A stretch of DNA of 64,000 bases from JAZOTM01 sp045657625 (GTDB lineage Bacteria > Bacillota > Clostridia > Lachnospirales > Lachnospiraceae). Every line of letters begins with the position of its first letter. Within the stretch, counting starts at the first letter, position 1. The position numbers and the translations under genes are program-made. The notes beneath the pieces were generated by a model. It did not search any database. It saw nothing but the letters and a program-made list of their open reading frames with translations, and was not told the origin of the DNA. Location: positions 1 to 64,000 of the forward strand of contig JAZOTM010000029.1 of NCBI GenBank assembly GCA_045657625.1, read 5' to 3'. Shown in pieces: positions 44,548 to 52,761 of this stretch.

Positions 44548-44575
44548 AGAGGACTTCTTGTAAGTCCTCTTTTTT
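44548..44575 (+). terminator. Terminator of the candidate ncRNA
   Basis: AGAGGACTT, loop CTTGT, AAGTCCTCT, then TTTTT. Confidence 0.93.
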
Positions 44576-44739
44576 GCGCAAATAGAACAAAAAAATGTGT
44601 CGAAATTGTATACAATTAACAAAAAAATATAATTATTTCAAAATTCTAAATAATTTATAAAAAAGTTCGATATAATAAAAAGACAATGAGGAAAAAGAGG
44701 GGTACAAAAGGACAGCATTCTTGAGAGGAGCGGGTAGTT

Positions 44740-45210
44740 ATGAAGCAAAACTTAAAAGATGAAGACCTTGCAACATTGTATCAACAGCGTTTGGAGTCTT
44801 GCGTGAGCCGTGAAGAGATCCTATTGTTAAAGAAGGAACAAATGGGAAATTTTATGAATGCGGCAAAGCATATCTTATTAGGAGAAGATGATTTAAGAGA
44901 AGACAAACAGAGAAAGTTAGAAGATTTGTTATTGGACACCAAGAAAATACAGGAAATACATCAGAAATTCCTGAGTACAGAATTATACGCAGATCTTCCC
45001 AGCAATTGTCAGAGCACACAGAAAAGAGGAGACAAGGAAGAATTTGTACATACAAATTCCGATGCTTCGTTTGAAAATGTGCGTATGGAAATTGAAAGTC
45101 TAATCCGGGAGGCGGATATGATTCGAGAAAATCATTTTGTATTGGCGGAGAAAATTGAACTGGATTTAAAACAACGACAAATGATATATTCGGAAACGAT
45201 GTCGGTGTAA
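44740..45210 (+). CDS. Hypothetical coiled-coil protein
   Basis: 156 residues, preceded by GAGAGGAGCGGG. Almost wholly helical and charged in character, with Leu-rich heptad-like stretches near 5-30, 52-75 and 110-150 and a polar break near 88-105. No signal peptide or membrane segment. I do not recognise the family; such proteins are often flagellar or adaptor-like, which is only a guess. It is monocistronic, with a TATAAT about 70 bases upstream and its own terminator. Confidence 0.6.
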   Translation: MKQNLKDEDLATLYQQRLESCVSREEILLLKKEQMGNFMNAAKHILLGEDDLREDKQRKLEDLLLDTKKIQEIHQKFLSTELYADLPSNCQSTQKRGDKEEFVHTNSDASFENVRMEIESLIREADMIRENHFVLAEKIELDLKQRQMIYSETMSV

Positions 45211-45212
45211 TT

Positions 45213-45250
45213 AAAAGGAACGAACAGAGGGGGTTCGTTCCTTTTCCTTT
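45213..45250 (+). terminator. Terminator of the coiled-coil gene
   Basis: AAAAGGAACGAAC pairs with GTTCGTTCCTTTT, followed by CCTTTA. Confidence 0.85.
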
Positions 45251-45343
45251 ATTTATGGGAAGTTAGAAAGAAACTTATGTCTCTTTTATGGGAAGAGAGA
45301 GGGATGCAAAAGGGAAAAGAAGTGACAAATGTCCGAAGACACC

Positions 45344-45372
45344 TTGACAATTGTCGTTTCGGAAGGCATAAT
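45344..45372 (+). promoter_or_regulatory. Promoter overlapping a palindromic box
   Basis: TTGACA at 45344-45349, 17-base spacer, CATAAT at 45367-45372. The GACAATTGTC palindrome covers the -35, so binding there would repress. Transcription would start near 45379 and meet the hairpin at 45387. Confidence 0.6.
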
Positions 45373-45386
45373 AGGTTAAGAAATAC

Positions 45387-45434
45387 AGCAACTCGGAAGA
45401 GGCACAACAGGGTGAGCACCGAGTTGCTATTTTT
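45387..45434 (+). terminator. Strong hairpin with T-run: short transcript or leader attenuator
   Basis: AGCAACTCGG (45387-45396) pairs with CCGAGTTGCT (45419-45428), then ATTTTT. With the promoter at 45344 this defines a transcript of about 55 nt whose loop contains GGCACAACAGGGTGAGCACC minus its ends. It could be a tiny regulatory RNA or an attenuator of the nucleoside operon. Confidence 0.6.
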
Positions 45435-45632
45435 CTGTAATTTTGAGGTAAAAATAGACAAAATTCCTCGTTTAAAACTATATAAATTGTAAGAAACTAC
45501 AAAAATATGGACAAATGTCCTTTTGAAAACTAGAAGATGTGGATAAAATCAAGACATAAAGGGACGGCAAAGAGGACAAAGGTCCAAAAAGAAAATTGGA
45601 CAAAAGTCCGTTCTATTATATAGGAGGAAAAT

Positions 45633-46409
45633 ATGGTTGATTATACAGAAGGTTCTGGAAAACAGTACCATGTTGGTGTTGGACCGGAGGATATTGGTAA
45701 ATATGTGATTTTGCCAGGAGATCCGAAGCGTTGTGAGAAGATAGCAGCACACTTTGAAAATCCGGTGTTGGTGGCAGATAGCCGCGAGTATGTTACATAT
45801 ACAGGAACATTGGATGGGGTAAAGGTAAGTGTTACTTCTACGGGCATTGGTGGACCTTCTGCTTCTATAGCTATAGAGGAATTATCAAAATGTGGTGCGC
45901 ATACGTTTATTCGTGTGGGTACTTGCGGAGGTATGCAGGAAGAGGTAGAAGGTGGCGATATCGTTATTTCTACCGGCGCAATTCGTATGGAAGGAACCAG
46001 TCGTGAATTTGCACCGATTGAATATCCGGCAGTACCGGATTTTACCGTAACAAATGCACTTGTAAATGCTGCAGAGAGACAAGGACTTCGTTATCATGCA
46101 GGGGTTGTGCAATGCAAAGATTCTTTTTATGGACAGCATGAACCGGAAGTAATGCCGGTTAGTTATGAATTAGAAAATAAATGGCAGGCATGGCTTCGCA
46201 TGGGCTGCTTAGCATCGGAAATGGAAAGCGCAGCACTTTTTATTGCAGGAAGTTTCTTGCGCGTCAGAGTGGGCTCTTGCTTCTTGGTTGTCGCAAATCA
46301 AGAACGGGCAAAAAAGGGATTGCCCAACAAACAGGTTCACGATACAGAACTTGCCATTAAAACAGCAGTGGAAGCTTTGCGTGAGTTGATTAAAAAAGAT
46401 CAACAGTAA
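45633..46409 (+). CDS. udp: Uridine phosphorylase
   Basis: 258 residues, the usual length. NP-1 family motifs: VILPGDPKRCEKIA near 26-39, STGIGGPSASIAIEEL near 69-84, RVGTCGG near 93 and LASEMESAALF near 193. The enzyme splits uridine (and often deoxyuridine) with phosphate to uracil and (deoxy)ribose 1-phosphate. ATAGGAGG precedes the ATG. It heads the nucleoside operon; its sugar phosphate product feeds DeoB and DeoC downstream. Confidence 0.9.
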   Translation: MVDYTEGSGKQYHVGVGPEDIGKYVILPGDPKRCEKIAAHFENPVLVADSREYVTYTGTLDGVKVSVTSTGIGGPSASIAIEELSKCGAHTFIRVGTCGGMQEEVEGGDIVISTGAIRMEGTSREFAPIEYPAVPDFTVTNALVNAAERQGLRYHAGVVQCKDSFYGQHEPEVMPVSYELENKWQAWLRMGCLASEMESAALFIAGSFLRVRVGSCFLVVANQERAKKGLPNKQVHDTELAIKTAVEALRELIKKDQQ

Positions 46410-46413
46410 AAGG

Positions 46414-46453
46414 GGTTACTCATCCATCTACTATAGTAGATGAGTTACAATAA
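46414..46453 (+). other. Stem-loop between udp and the BMP lipoprotein gene
   Basis: ACTCATC and GATGAGT pair, with ATCTACTATAGTAGAT self-complementary inside. No T-run follows, so it is more likely a processing or stability element than a terminator. Confidence 0.4.
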
Positions 46454-46488
46454 AAAACGGCGAAAGCCACGGAGAAAAGGAGAACAAT

Positions 46489-47574
46489 ATGAAAAAGAAG
46501 TTTTTAGCAGTCGTATTATGCGCTTCAATGGCTATGTCTATGGTAGCATGCGGAAGCACAGACTCAGCTGACAGCACAAGTGGAGAATCAGCAGCATCCA
46601 CAGAAACAGCTGACGCAACTTCATCTGACACTACTTACAAGATCGGTCTTGTAACAGACGTAGGTGGTGTAAATGACCAGTCCTTCAACCAGTCAGCATG
46701 GGAAGGATTACAGGAAGCAGAAGAAGCTTTCGGAGTAGAAGTAAACTACTTGGAATCTAGCACAGACTCTGATTATGCTAGCAACATTGAAACTTTTGTT
46801 GACGAAGATTATGATTTAATCATTTGCGTAGGTTACATGCTTGCAGATGCTACTAGAGAAGCAGCAGAAGCAAACCCGGATGTTAGCTTCGCAATCATTG
46901 ATGATTCTACAAATGCAGATTTAGACAACGTTACTTGCCTTACTTTCAGACAGGAACAGGCTTCTTACTTAGTAGGATATGTAGCAGGTCTTACAACTGA
47001 AACAAACAACGTTGGTTTTGTCCTTGGTATGGCTTCTGAAACAATGCACTTATTCGGATATGGATATGTAGCAGGTGTTCTTGATGCAAACCCAGATTGT
47101 ACAGTACAGCAGATGAACGCAAACAGCTTCTCTGATTCAGCAATTGGTAAAACAGATGCTACTCAGATGATCACAAATGGCGCTGATATCATCTTCCACG
47201 CAGCAGGTGGTACAGGTCTTGGTGTAATCGAAGCTTGTAGCGAAGCTGGTGATGGAATCTATGCAATCGGTGTAGATACTGACCAGAACTACTTAGCTCC
47301 AGACTCAGTTCTTACTTCAGCAATGAAGAGAGTAGACGTTGCAGTTTATGATACAGTAGAAGATCTTGTAAACGGATCTCTTGCTGGTGGAGAAGTTGTA
47401 TATGACCTTTCTGCAGAAGGTGTTGACATCGCTCCTACTACAACTCTTTTATCTGACGACGTAATCGCAGCAGTAGAAGAAGTAAAAGCAAAGATCGTTA
47501 GCGGCGAAATCACTGTTCCTACATCTCAGGAAGAGTTCGAAGCAGCTTATGGTGATGTTTACGAATTAGATTAA
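46489..47574 (+). CDS. BMP-family nucleoside-binding lipoprotein
   Basis: 361 residues. Lipobox SMVACGS, a Ser/Ala/Thr linker, then the BMP/PnrA fold: IGLVTDVGGVNDQSFNQSAWEG near 54-75, VGFVLGMASE and IGVDTDQNYLAP near 261. PnrA-type proteins bind purine and pyrimidine nucleosides for ABC import. Its partners (ATPase 50154, permeases 51691 and 52761) lie three genes downstream in the same direction. Strong GGAGAA ribosome site; expected to be highly expressed. Confidence 0.92.
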   Translation: MKKKFLAVVLCASMAMSMVACGSTDSADSTSGESAASTETADATSSDTTYKIGLVTDVGGVNDQSFNQSAWEGLQEAEEAFGVEVNYLESSTDSDYASNIETFVDEDYDLIICVGYMLADATREAAEANPDVSFAIIDDSTNADLDNVTCLTFRQEQASYLVGYVAGLTTETNNVGFVLGMASETMHLFGYGYVAGVLDANPDCTVQQMNANSFSDSAIGKTDATQMITNGADIIFHAAGGTGLGVIEACSEAGDGIYAIGVDTDQNYLAPDSVLTSAMKRVDVAVYDTVEDLVNGSLAGGEVVYDLSAEGVDIAPTTTLLSDDVIAAVEEVKAKIVSGEITVPTSQEEFEAAYGDVYELD

Positions 47575-47606
47575 TTTCTATAAATACTATGTGGGAAACC
47601 ACTGAA

Positions 47607-47648
47607 AAGAATACCGAATCGGGGGGCAACTCTTGATTCGGTATTCTT
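47607..47648 (+). other. Perfect 14-bp stem-loop after the BMP gene
   Basis: AAGAATACCGAATC and GATTCGGTATTCTT are perfectly complementary around a 14-base loop containing GGGGGGCAACTC. The 3' side continues AAAAATAAAG, so it is not a plus-strand intrinsic terminator; it probably protects the abundant binding-protein message from 3' decay. Confidence 0.55.
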
Positions 47649-47739
47649 AAAAATAAAGAAGGTGAAACGATTTTTCAGCAAAACTTTTTTTCGGAAAAGA
47701 AGGTTTTTCTGAAAGATTGTTGGAAAAAGGAGGAGAATC

Positions 47740-49284
47740 ATGAGACCGATTTCCATGGAACGTGTAGAAAAAACACGGGAAGATATTTTAGGGATTATAA
47801 AAAGTGCAGAATTGACGCATGAACAAAAAGTAACTTGCCTTGCAAACCAGGCGGATTCATTGCTGGAAGTACTGGATTTACCGGAAGGATTAGATGAACT
47901 TTTATTTGTTCCGGCAGAAGAGCGATGCATTTGTGATTTATCAGAGGGACATGCACCTTTACGTCCTCGCTACATCGCACCGGACTATCAGAAATTAATG
48001 AAGGAAGGCTGCAAATATTTGGATTTAAAGGCTCCTACAGATTTGATGGAAGCTTTAAATACCTTGCTAATATTCTACAAGCATGTACCAAGTGTAACCA
48101 ATTATCCGGTTTATTTGGGCCAGTTGGATGAATTGTTAGAGCCATTTGTGGATACTGTTTCCGAGGAAATGGCAGCAAAACTGATAAAAATGTTTTTGCT
48201 GAATGTGGACCGTACAGTGTTAGATTCCTTTGCGCATGCAGACATTGGACCAAAACCTTCTAAAATTGCGCATTATATTTTTGAGGCAGAAAAAGAATTG
48301 CAGGATGCAGTTCCGAACTTGTCATTGAAATATGAAGAAGGCGTTAGTGATGATGCTTATTTAAAGGAAGCGGTGGAATGTGCCTTGGTATCGGCAAAGC
48401 CAAGTTTCGCAAATCACAAGATGTTTGTGAAGGAGCTGTCAGAGAAGTATGTGATTGCCAGCTGTTACAACGGCTTGTTGTTAGGTGGTGGTTCTTATAC
48501 CTTGTGCCGTTTAATACTTGGAAATATTGCAAAAAGAGCTGCGTCTATTGAAGACTTTAAGAAGAATCAACTTCCTTATGTCATGGATGTGATGGCCAAA
48601 TATATGGATGCCAGAATTAAATTCGAAGTAGAAGAAAGTGGATTCTTTGAAAACAATTTCTTGGCACAGGAAGGGTTTATTCAGAGAGAAAAATTTACTG
48701 CCATGTTTGGTCTGGTAGGTATGGCAGATGCAGTAAATATTTTGTTAAAAAAAGAGGGCATGCAAGGTAGATATGGACATGATGAAAATGCCAATGCGCT
48801 TGGTGTGGAAATTATGGAAATAATAGATGCCTTCAATCAGAATCATACCAATCCATATTGTGAAGGGACCAATGGACATTTCCTTTTACATGCACAGGTT
48901 GGTTTGGCAGAGGATCAAGGTGTGACTCCGGGAACGCGTATTCCGATTGGGGAAGAACCGGAAGAATTGATTGATCAATTAAATGTGTTATCCAAGTTTC
49001 ATAAATATTTTCCGTCAGGAACAGGAGATATTTTCCCAATTGATTTAACGGTACACAGAAATCCGGAATATGTTATGGATATTATCAAAGGCGCCTTCCA
49101 AAAGGATTTACGTTATATGTCCTTCTATTCCAGTGATAGTGATGTGATTCGAGTAACCGGGTACTTGGTAAAACGTTCTGAAATGGAAAAATTAAATGCC
49201 GGTAAGGCGGTAATTCAAGATACTACAGCATTGGGACTTGGAGCATCCAAAAATGGACATATTTTGGAGAGAAAGGTGCGATAG
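47740..49284 (+). CDS. yjjI: YjjI-family glycyl-radical enzyme
   Basis: 514 residues, the length of E. coli YjjI. The glycyl-radical motif near the C-terminus reads VIRVTGYLV (Gly near 473), and a candidate active-site Cys lies in IASCYNGLLLGGGS near 247. The N-terminal region with CDLSEGHAPLRPRYI also fits. AAAGGAGG precedes the ATG. The activating enzyme follows two bases after. In E. coli yjjI and yjjW lie beside deoCABD; here they lie inside a deo-type operon. The substrate is not known to me. Confidence 0.9.
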   Translation: MRPISMERVEKTREDILGIIKSAELTHEQKVTCLANQADSLLEVLDLPEGLDELLFVPAEERCICDLSEGHAPLRPRYIAPDYQKLMKEGCKYLDLKAPTDLMEALNTLLIFYKHVPSVTNYPVYLGQLDELLEPFVDTVSEEMAAKLIKMFLLNVDRTVLDSFAHADIGPKPSKIAHYIFEAEKELQDAVPNLSLKYEEGVSDDAYLKEAVECALVSAKPSFANHKMFVKELSEKYVIASCYNGLLLGGGSYTLCRLILGNIAKRAASIEDFKKNQLPYVMDVMAKYMDARIKFEVEESGFFENNFLAQEGFIQREKFTAMFGLVGMADAVNILLKKEGMQGRYGHDENANALGVEIMEIIDAFNQNHTNPYCEGTNGHFLLHAQVGLAEDQGVTPGTRIPIGEEPEELIDQLNVLSKFHKYFPSGTGDIFPIDLTVHRNPEYVMDIIKGAFQKDLRYMSFYSSDSDVIRVTGYLVKRSEMEKLNAGKAVIQDTTALGLGASKNGHILERKVR

Positions 49285-49286
49285 CC

Positions 49287-50126
49287 ATGAAGGGTATTGT
49301 CACAAAAATCATTCCTTTTAGTTCCGTGGATGGACCTGGGAATAGAACGGCAATTTTTTTGCAAGGGTGTAATTTGGATTGCAAATATTGTCACAATCCG
49401 GAAACAAGAAAACACTGTATCAACTGCGGCATTTGTGTGGGGCAATGTCCGGCAGGAGCTCTTGAAATGCAAGGGAAAGAAGTGGTTTTTAATTCGGAAA
49501 AATGTGTGTCATGTGATACTTGCATAAAAGTCTGTCCGCATGACAGCACACCAAAAACAAAGGAAATGACTGCGGAAGAGGTATTTGCGATTGTAAAAAA
49601 ACAAATGCCTTTTATCCGCGGGATTACGGTATCCGGTGGTGAATGTATGTTGCAACCGGAGTTTATAGAAAGTCTGTTTCGTTTGGCGAAGACGGAACAT
49701 TTGGGGACGTTAATTGATAGCAACGGGATGATACCATTTTGGAATTATCCTAGTTTATTAGAGGTGACAGACGGCGTGATGCTGGATGTAAAAGCCTTTG
49801 ACAGGGATGAGCATATTTTCGTAACTGGAGAGAGTAATCAGACCATTCTGGAAAATGCCAAATTCCTTGGCGAGAATAAGAAGCTATACGAAGTAAGAGC
49901 TGTGATTGCGCCGGATTTGTATCGGTGCGAGGAAAGCGTAAAAGCAATGGGTCAGTTTTTACTTCCGTTCTATCATATATATCCATTCCGAATCAAAATT
50001 ATAGCTTACCGACCGATGGGAGTACGAAAAGAGTATGCGTCTATGCGCGTGCCAACGACGGAAGAACTACAAGCACTAAAACAAATCCTGTTGGATATGG
50101 GTTTTGAGGAAATCATTATTATTTAA
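49287..50126 (+). CDS. yjjW: YjjW-family glycyl-radical enzyme activase
   Basis: 279 residues. Radical SAM motif CNLDCKYC at about 28-35, then two ferredoxin-like clusters (CINCGICVGQCP near 43-54 and CVSCDTCIKVCP near 73-84), as in GRE activases. GGE motif VSGGECM near 116. It installs the glycyl radical on the YjjI protein using SAM. Translationally adjacent to yjjI and followed by the ABC ATPase after 27 bases. Confidence 0.92.
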   Translation: MKGIVTKIIPFSSVDGPGNRTAIFLQGCNLDCKYCHNPETRKHCINCGICVGQCPAGALEMQGKEVVFNSEKCVSCDTCIKVCPHDSTPKTKEMTAEEVFAIVKKQMPFIRGITVSGGECMLQPEFIESLFRLAKTEHLGTLIDSNGMIPFWNYPSLLEVTDGVMLDVKAFDRDEHIFVTGESNQTILENAKFLGENKKLYEVRAVIAPDLYRCEESVKAMGQFLLPFYHIYPFRIKIIAYRPMGVRKEYASMRVPTTEELQALKQILLDMGFEEIIII

Positions 50127-50153
50127 TTTTAAGAGAAAAAGGAGGTACTGAGA

Positions 50154-51698
50154 TTGGAAAAGGCAAGTCATATGGACCCGAATACGGTTGTGATTGAAAT
50201 GAAAGACATCGTAAAGAAATTCGGCGATTTTACAGCAAATGACCACATCAATCTAAAGGTACATAAGGGAGAGGTGCATGCCATCCTTGGAGAAAACGGA
50301 GCTGGAAAAAGTACATTAATGAACGTACTTTACGGACTTTATAAGCCCACAAGCGGTTCCATTTTAGTAAACGGACAGGAAACAGAAATCACAAGCCCGC
50401 GTCATGCCATTGAGCTTGGAATCGGTATGGTGCATCAGCACTTCATGTTAATTCAGCCATTTACTGTTACAGACAATATTATTTTAGGTGTAGAACCTCA
50501 AAAAGGCATTGTAGTAAATAAAAAATTGGCACGTGAAAAGGTATTGGAGATTTCAGAACGTTATGGAATGAAAGTAGATCCGGACGCAAAAATCGAAGAT
50601 ATTTCCGTTGGTATGCAGCAGAGAGTAGAAATCTTAAAGGTTCTTTACAGAGGCGCAGATACTTTGATTTTAGATGAGCCTACTGCATCCTTAACACCAC
50701 AGGAAATTGATGAGTTAATGGAAATTATCCAAAACTTGACAGCAGATGGTAAGAGTGTCATTTTGATTACCCATAAATTAAAAGAAATCAAAGCATGTTC
50801 TGATAATTGTACCATTATCCGTCAGGGTAAATATATCCAGACAGTGAAGGTTGGAGAAGTAAGCGAAAATGACTTGGCTGCCATGATGGTTGGTCGTGAT
50901 GTAAACTTCCGTGTAGAAAAGAAAGAACAGAAACCGGGAGATGTTGTGTTAGAAGTAAAGGATATTCGTGCAAAGGATTATCGTAACGCAGACATCTTAA
51001 AGGGATTAAGTTTAAATGTACGTGCAGGAGAAATTGTAGGTCTTGCCGGTGTAGACGGAAATGGACAGACGGAGCTTGTTGAAATTTTGACCGGTTTGAA
51101 GAAAGCAGAAAGCGGACAGGTCTTAATGGGCGGCGTGGATGTATTAAATAAAACACCAAAGGAAATTTTCAATGCGGGAATTTCCAGTATCCCTGCGGAT
51201 CGTCAGAAACATGGTCTGATTTTGGATTTCTCGATAGAAGATAATCTGATTTTACAGCATTTTGAAGAAGAACCATTCTCTAAGAACGGCATTTTAAATC
51301 GCAAGGCAATTCGTGAAAATGCGACAGACTTAATGGAAAAATTTGACGTTCGTCCGAGAGGAACAGAGGAAAAACCGGCAGGAACTTTGTCCGGAGGAAA
51401 TCAGCAGAAGGTTATTATTGCTCGTGAAGTAACCAATGATAAGGATTTGTTGATTGCTGTAAACCCAACCCGTGGACTTGACGTAGGTGCCATTGAATTC
51501 GTTCATAAATATATTGTAGAACAGCGTAATAAGGGTAGAGCAATTTTGCTTGTATCCTTTGAGTTGGATGAAATTATGAATTTATCTGACCGTATCGAAG
51601 TTATTTTCGACGGACAGATTACCGGTAGTGTATCCGGAAAAGACGCAGATGAAAAAGAACTTGGATTCTTGATGGCAGGAGGTAAGAAACATGAATAA
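50154..51698 (+). CDS. Nucleoside ABC transporter ATPase (tandem domains)
   Basis: 514 residues with a TTG start placed eight bases after AAGGAGGT; ATG 50172 is an alternative. Two ATPase domains: the first has Walker A GENGAGKST near 46 and SVGMQQRVEIL; the second has a degenerate Walker A (GVDGNGQTE near 301), the signature LSGGNQQK near 413 and a DEP-less Walker B, like RbsA and YufO. It powers nucleoside import with the BMP lipoprotein and the next two permeases; overlaps the first permease by eight bases. Confidence 0.92.
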   Translation: MEKASHMDPNTVVIEMKDIVKKFGDFTANDHINLKVHKGEVHAILGENGAGKSTLMNVLYGLYKPTSGSILVNGQETEITSPRHAIELGIGMVHQHFMLIQPFTVTDNIILGVEPQKGIVVNKKLAREKVLEISERYGMKVDPDAKIEDISVGMQQRVEILKVLYRGADTLILDEPTASLTPQEIDELMEIIQNLTADGKSVILITHKLKEIKACSDNCTIIRQGKYIQTVKVGEVSENDLAAMMVGRDVNFRVEKKEQKPGDVVLEVKDIRAKDYRNADILKGLSLNVRAGEIVGLAGVDGNGQTELVEILTGLKKAESGQVLMGGVDVLNKTPKEIFNAGISSIPADRQKHGLILDFSIEDNLILQHFEEEPFSKNGILNRKAIRENATDLMEKFDVRPRGTEEKPAGTLSGGNQQKVIIAREVTNDKDLLIAVNPTRGLDVGAIEFVHKYIVEQRNKGRAILLVSFELDEIMNLSDRIEVIFDGQITGSVSGKDADEKELGFLMAGGKKHE

Positions 51699-52761
51699 GA
51701 AAAAGAGTATTTTACAAAGCAATGTACTCTATACAATCATTGCCATCATTATTGGTTTTATTATCGGAGCAATTTTCTTGGCAATTGCGGATATTAGTCC
51801 GGTGGAAGCATACAGTACTTTGATTTCCAGCGTATTTAGTAAACCGAAGTATTGGGTTTGGACTTTGACTTATGCCAGCCCGATTATTTTGACAGGTTTG
51901 TCAGTTGCCTTTTCTTTCCGTACCGGTGTATTTAATATCGGTGCTGAAGGACAGTTCGTTGTAGGTGCTTTAGCAGCCACAGTAGTTGGTATTTTGGTAG
52001 ATGTACCTGCAATCATTCACATTCCTCTTTGCTTAATCGCAGCAGCTGCAGCAGGAGCTTTTTGGTCTTTGATTTGTGGTGTTATGAAAGTAAAGAAGGG
52101 AATTCATGAAGTATTAACCTTCATTATGTTTAACTGGATTGCATACTACTTATCTAACTACGCAGTAAATACGGAGTTGTTACATAAAGAGGGTGGCGGA
52201 GAAGCAACCAAGGATTTATTGGATTCCGCAAGACTTTTGTTCCCGGATAGTATTATTTCTTTAACCGGTTGTTCTGCAGCCAATGCAGGTATTATTATTG
52301 CAATCGTACTTGCTGTTGTTGTTTGGATTATTATTGAAAAGACCACTTTGGGTTATAAATTAAAAGCAGTTGGATTCAACCGTCATTCTGCACAGTATGC
52401 AGGTATTGATTCCGGAAAATCTATTTTGACTGCACTTGGAATTTCCGGTGCGTTGGCAGGTCTTGGTGGAGCCGTTCAGATCATGGGTATGGGTGGACGT
52501 CTTGCACAGTTTGCCAGCCAGGAAGGCTACGGATTTGAAGGTATTTCAGTAGCACTAATTGGTGGATCTAATCCAATTGGCGTTATTTTCGCCGGAATTT
52601 TCTATGGTGCTATGAAGTACGGTGGATCAAAATTGACTTTGATCAAAGCTCCTTCAGAAATCATCAGTATTATTATGGGTTGCGTCGTTATCTTTATTGC
52701 GATTGCTCATGTATTTAAGGATTTGTTTATGAAACTTTCTAAGAAGAAGGAGGCAAAATAA
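51691..52761 (+). CDS. Nucleoside ABC permease 1 (NupP/YufP type)
   Basis: 356 residues, eight or more hydrophobic segments with the BPD_transp_2 signature (FNIGAEGQFVVGALAAT near 88, GISGALAGLGGAVQIMG near 252). AGGAGG lies just upstream within the ATPase gene. Its stop overlaps the next start (TAATG). It forms the heteromeric channel with the product at 52761. Confidence 0.9.
   Translation: MNKKKSILQSNVLYTIIAIIIGFIIGAIFLAIADISPVEAYSTLISSVFSKPKYWVWTLTYASPIILTGLSVAFSFRTGVFNIGAEGQFVVGALAATVVGILVDVPAIIHIPLCLIAAAAAGAFWSLICGVMKVKKGIHEVLTFIMFNWIAYYLSNYAVNTELLHKEGGGEATKDLLDSARLLFPDSIISLTGCSAANAGIIIAIVLAVVVWIIIEKTTLGYKLKAVGFNRHSAQYAGIDSGKSILTALGISGALAGLGGAVQIMGMGGRLAQFASQEGYGFEGISVALIGGSNPIGVIFAGIFYGAMKYGGSKLTLIKAPSEIISIIMGCVVIFIAIAHVFKDLFMKLSKKKEAK

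Larger units (their letters stand above)
44411..44575 (+). ncRNA. Candidate small non-coding RNA, about 165 nt
   Basis: Bounded by a consensus promoter at 44377-44405 and a perfect intrinsic terminator at 44548-44575. The body contains two imperfect repeats. Four short complementary segments (TGAAG, CTTCA, CTTCA, TGAAG) could form alternative stems within or between repeats. The repeat cores contain GAAGGAGTAGAG and GACGGAGTAGAG. In repeat 1 an AAGGAG is spaced before ATG GCG TGT GCT TCA TGA, a five-codon ORF. I do not recognise an Rfam family. It lies between a diguanylate cyclase gene and a small hypothetical gene. Confidence 0.6.
45323..45609 (+). promoter_or_regulatory. Five palindromic boxes upstream of the nucleoside operon
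   Basis: TGACAAATGTCC (45323-45334), a GACAATTGTC palindrome (45346-45355), GGACAAATGTCC (45509-45520), GGACAAAGGTCC (45574-45585) and GGACAAAAGTCC (45598-45609). The pattern is a GAC half site, four bases, then GTC: the geometry of Crp/Fnr-family sites. Pairs are spaced 22-24 bp. A Crp/Fnr-family gene closes the operon at 57017. The assignment of that protein to these boxes is inferred. Confidence 0.6.

Noticed and set aside
44411..44575. c-di-GMP riboswitch or CRISPR-like repeats
   Set aside because: No c-di-GMP riboswitch core was seen and only two imperfect repeats without spacers are present, so neither fits.
44116..44622. Minus-strand ORF of 168 codons over the ncRNA region
   Set aside because: Covers the GGDEF gene end and the promoter/terminator-bounded RNA, no ribosome site, shadow composition.
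45277..45492. Plus-strand ORF of 71 codons upstream of udp
   Set aside because: It crosses the promoter, palindromes and terminator hairpin; the start has no suitable ribosome site.
47607..47648. Intrinsic terminator after the BMP gene
   Set aside because: The stem is perfect but followed by A-rich, not T-rich, sequence on the coding strand.
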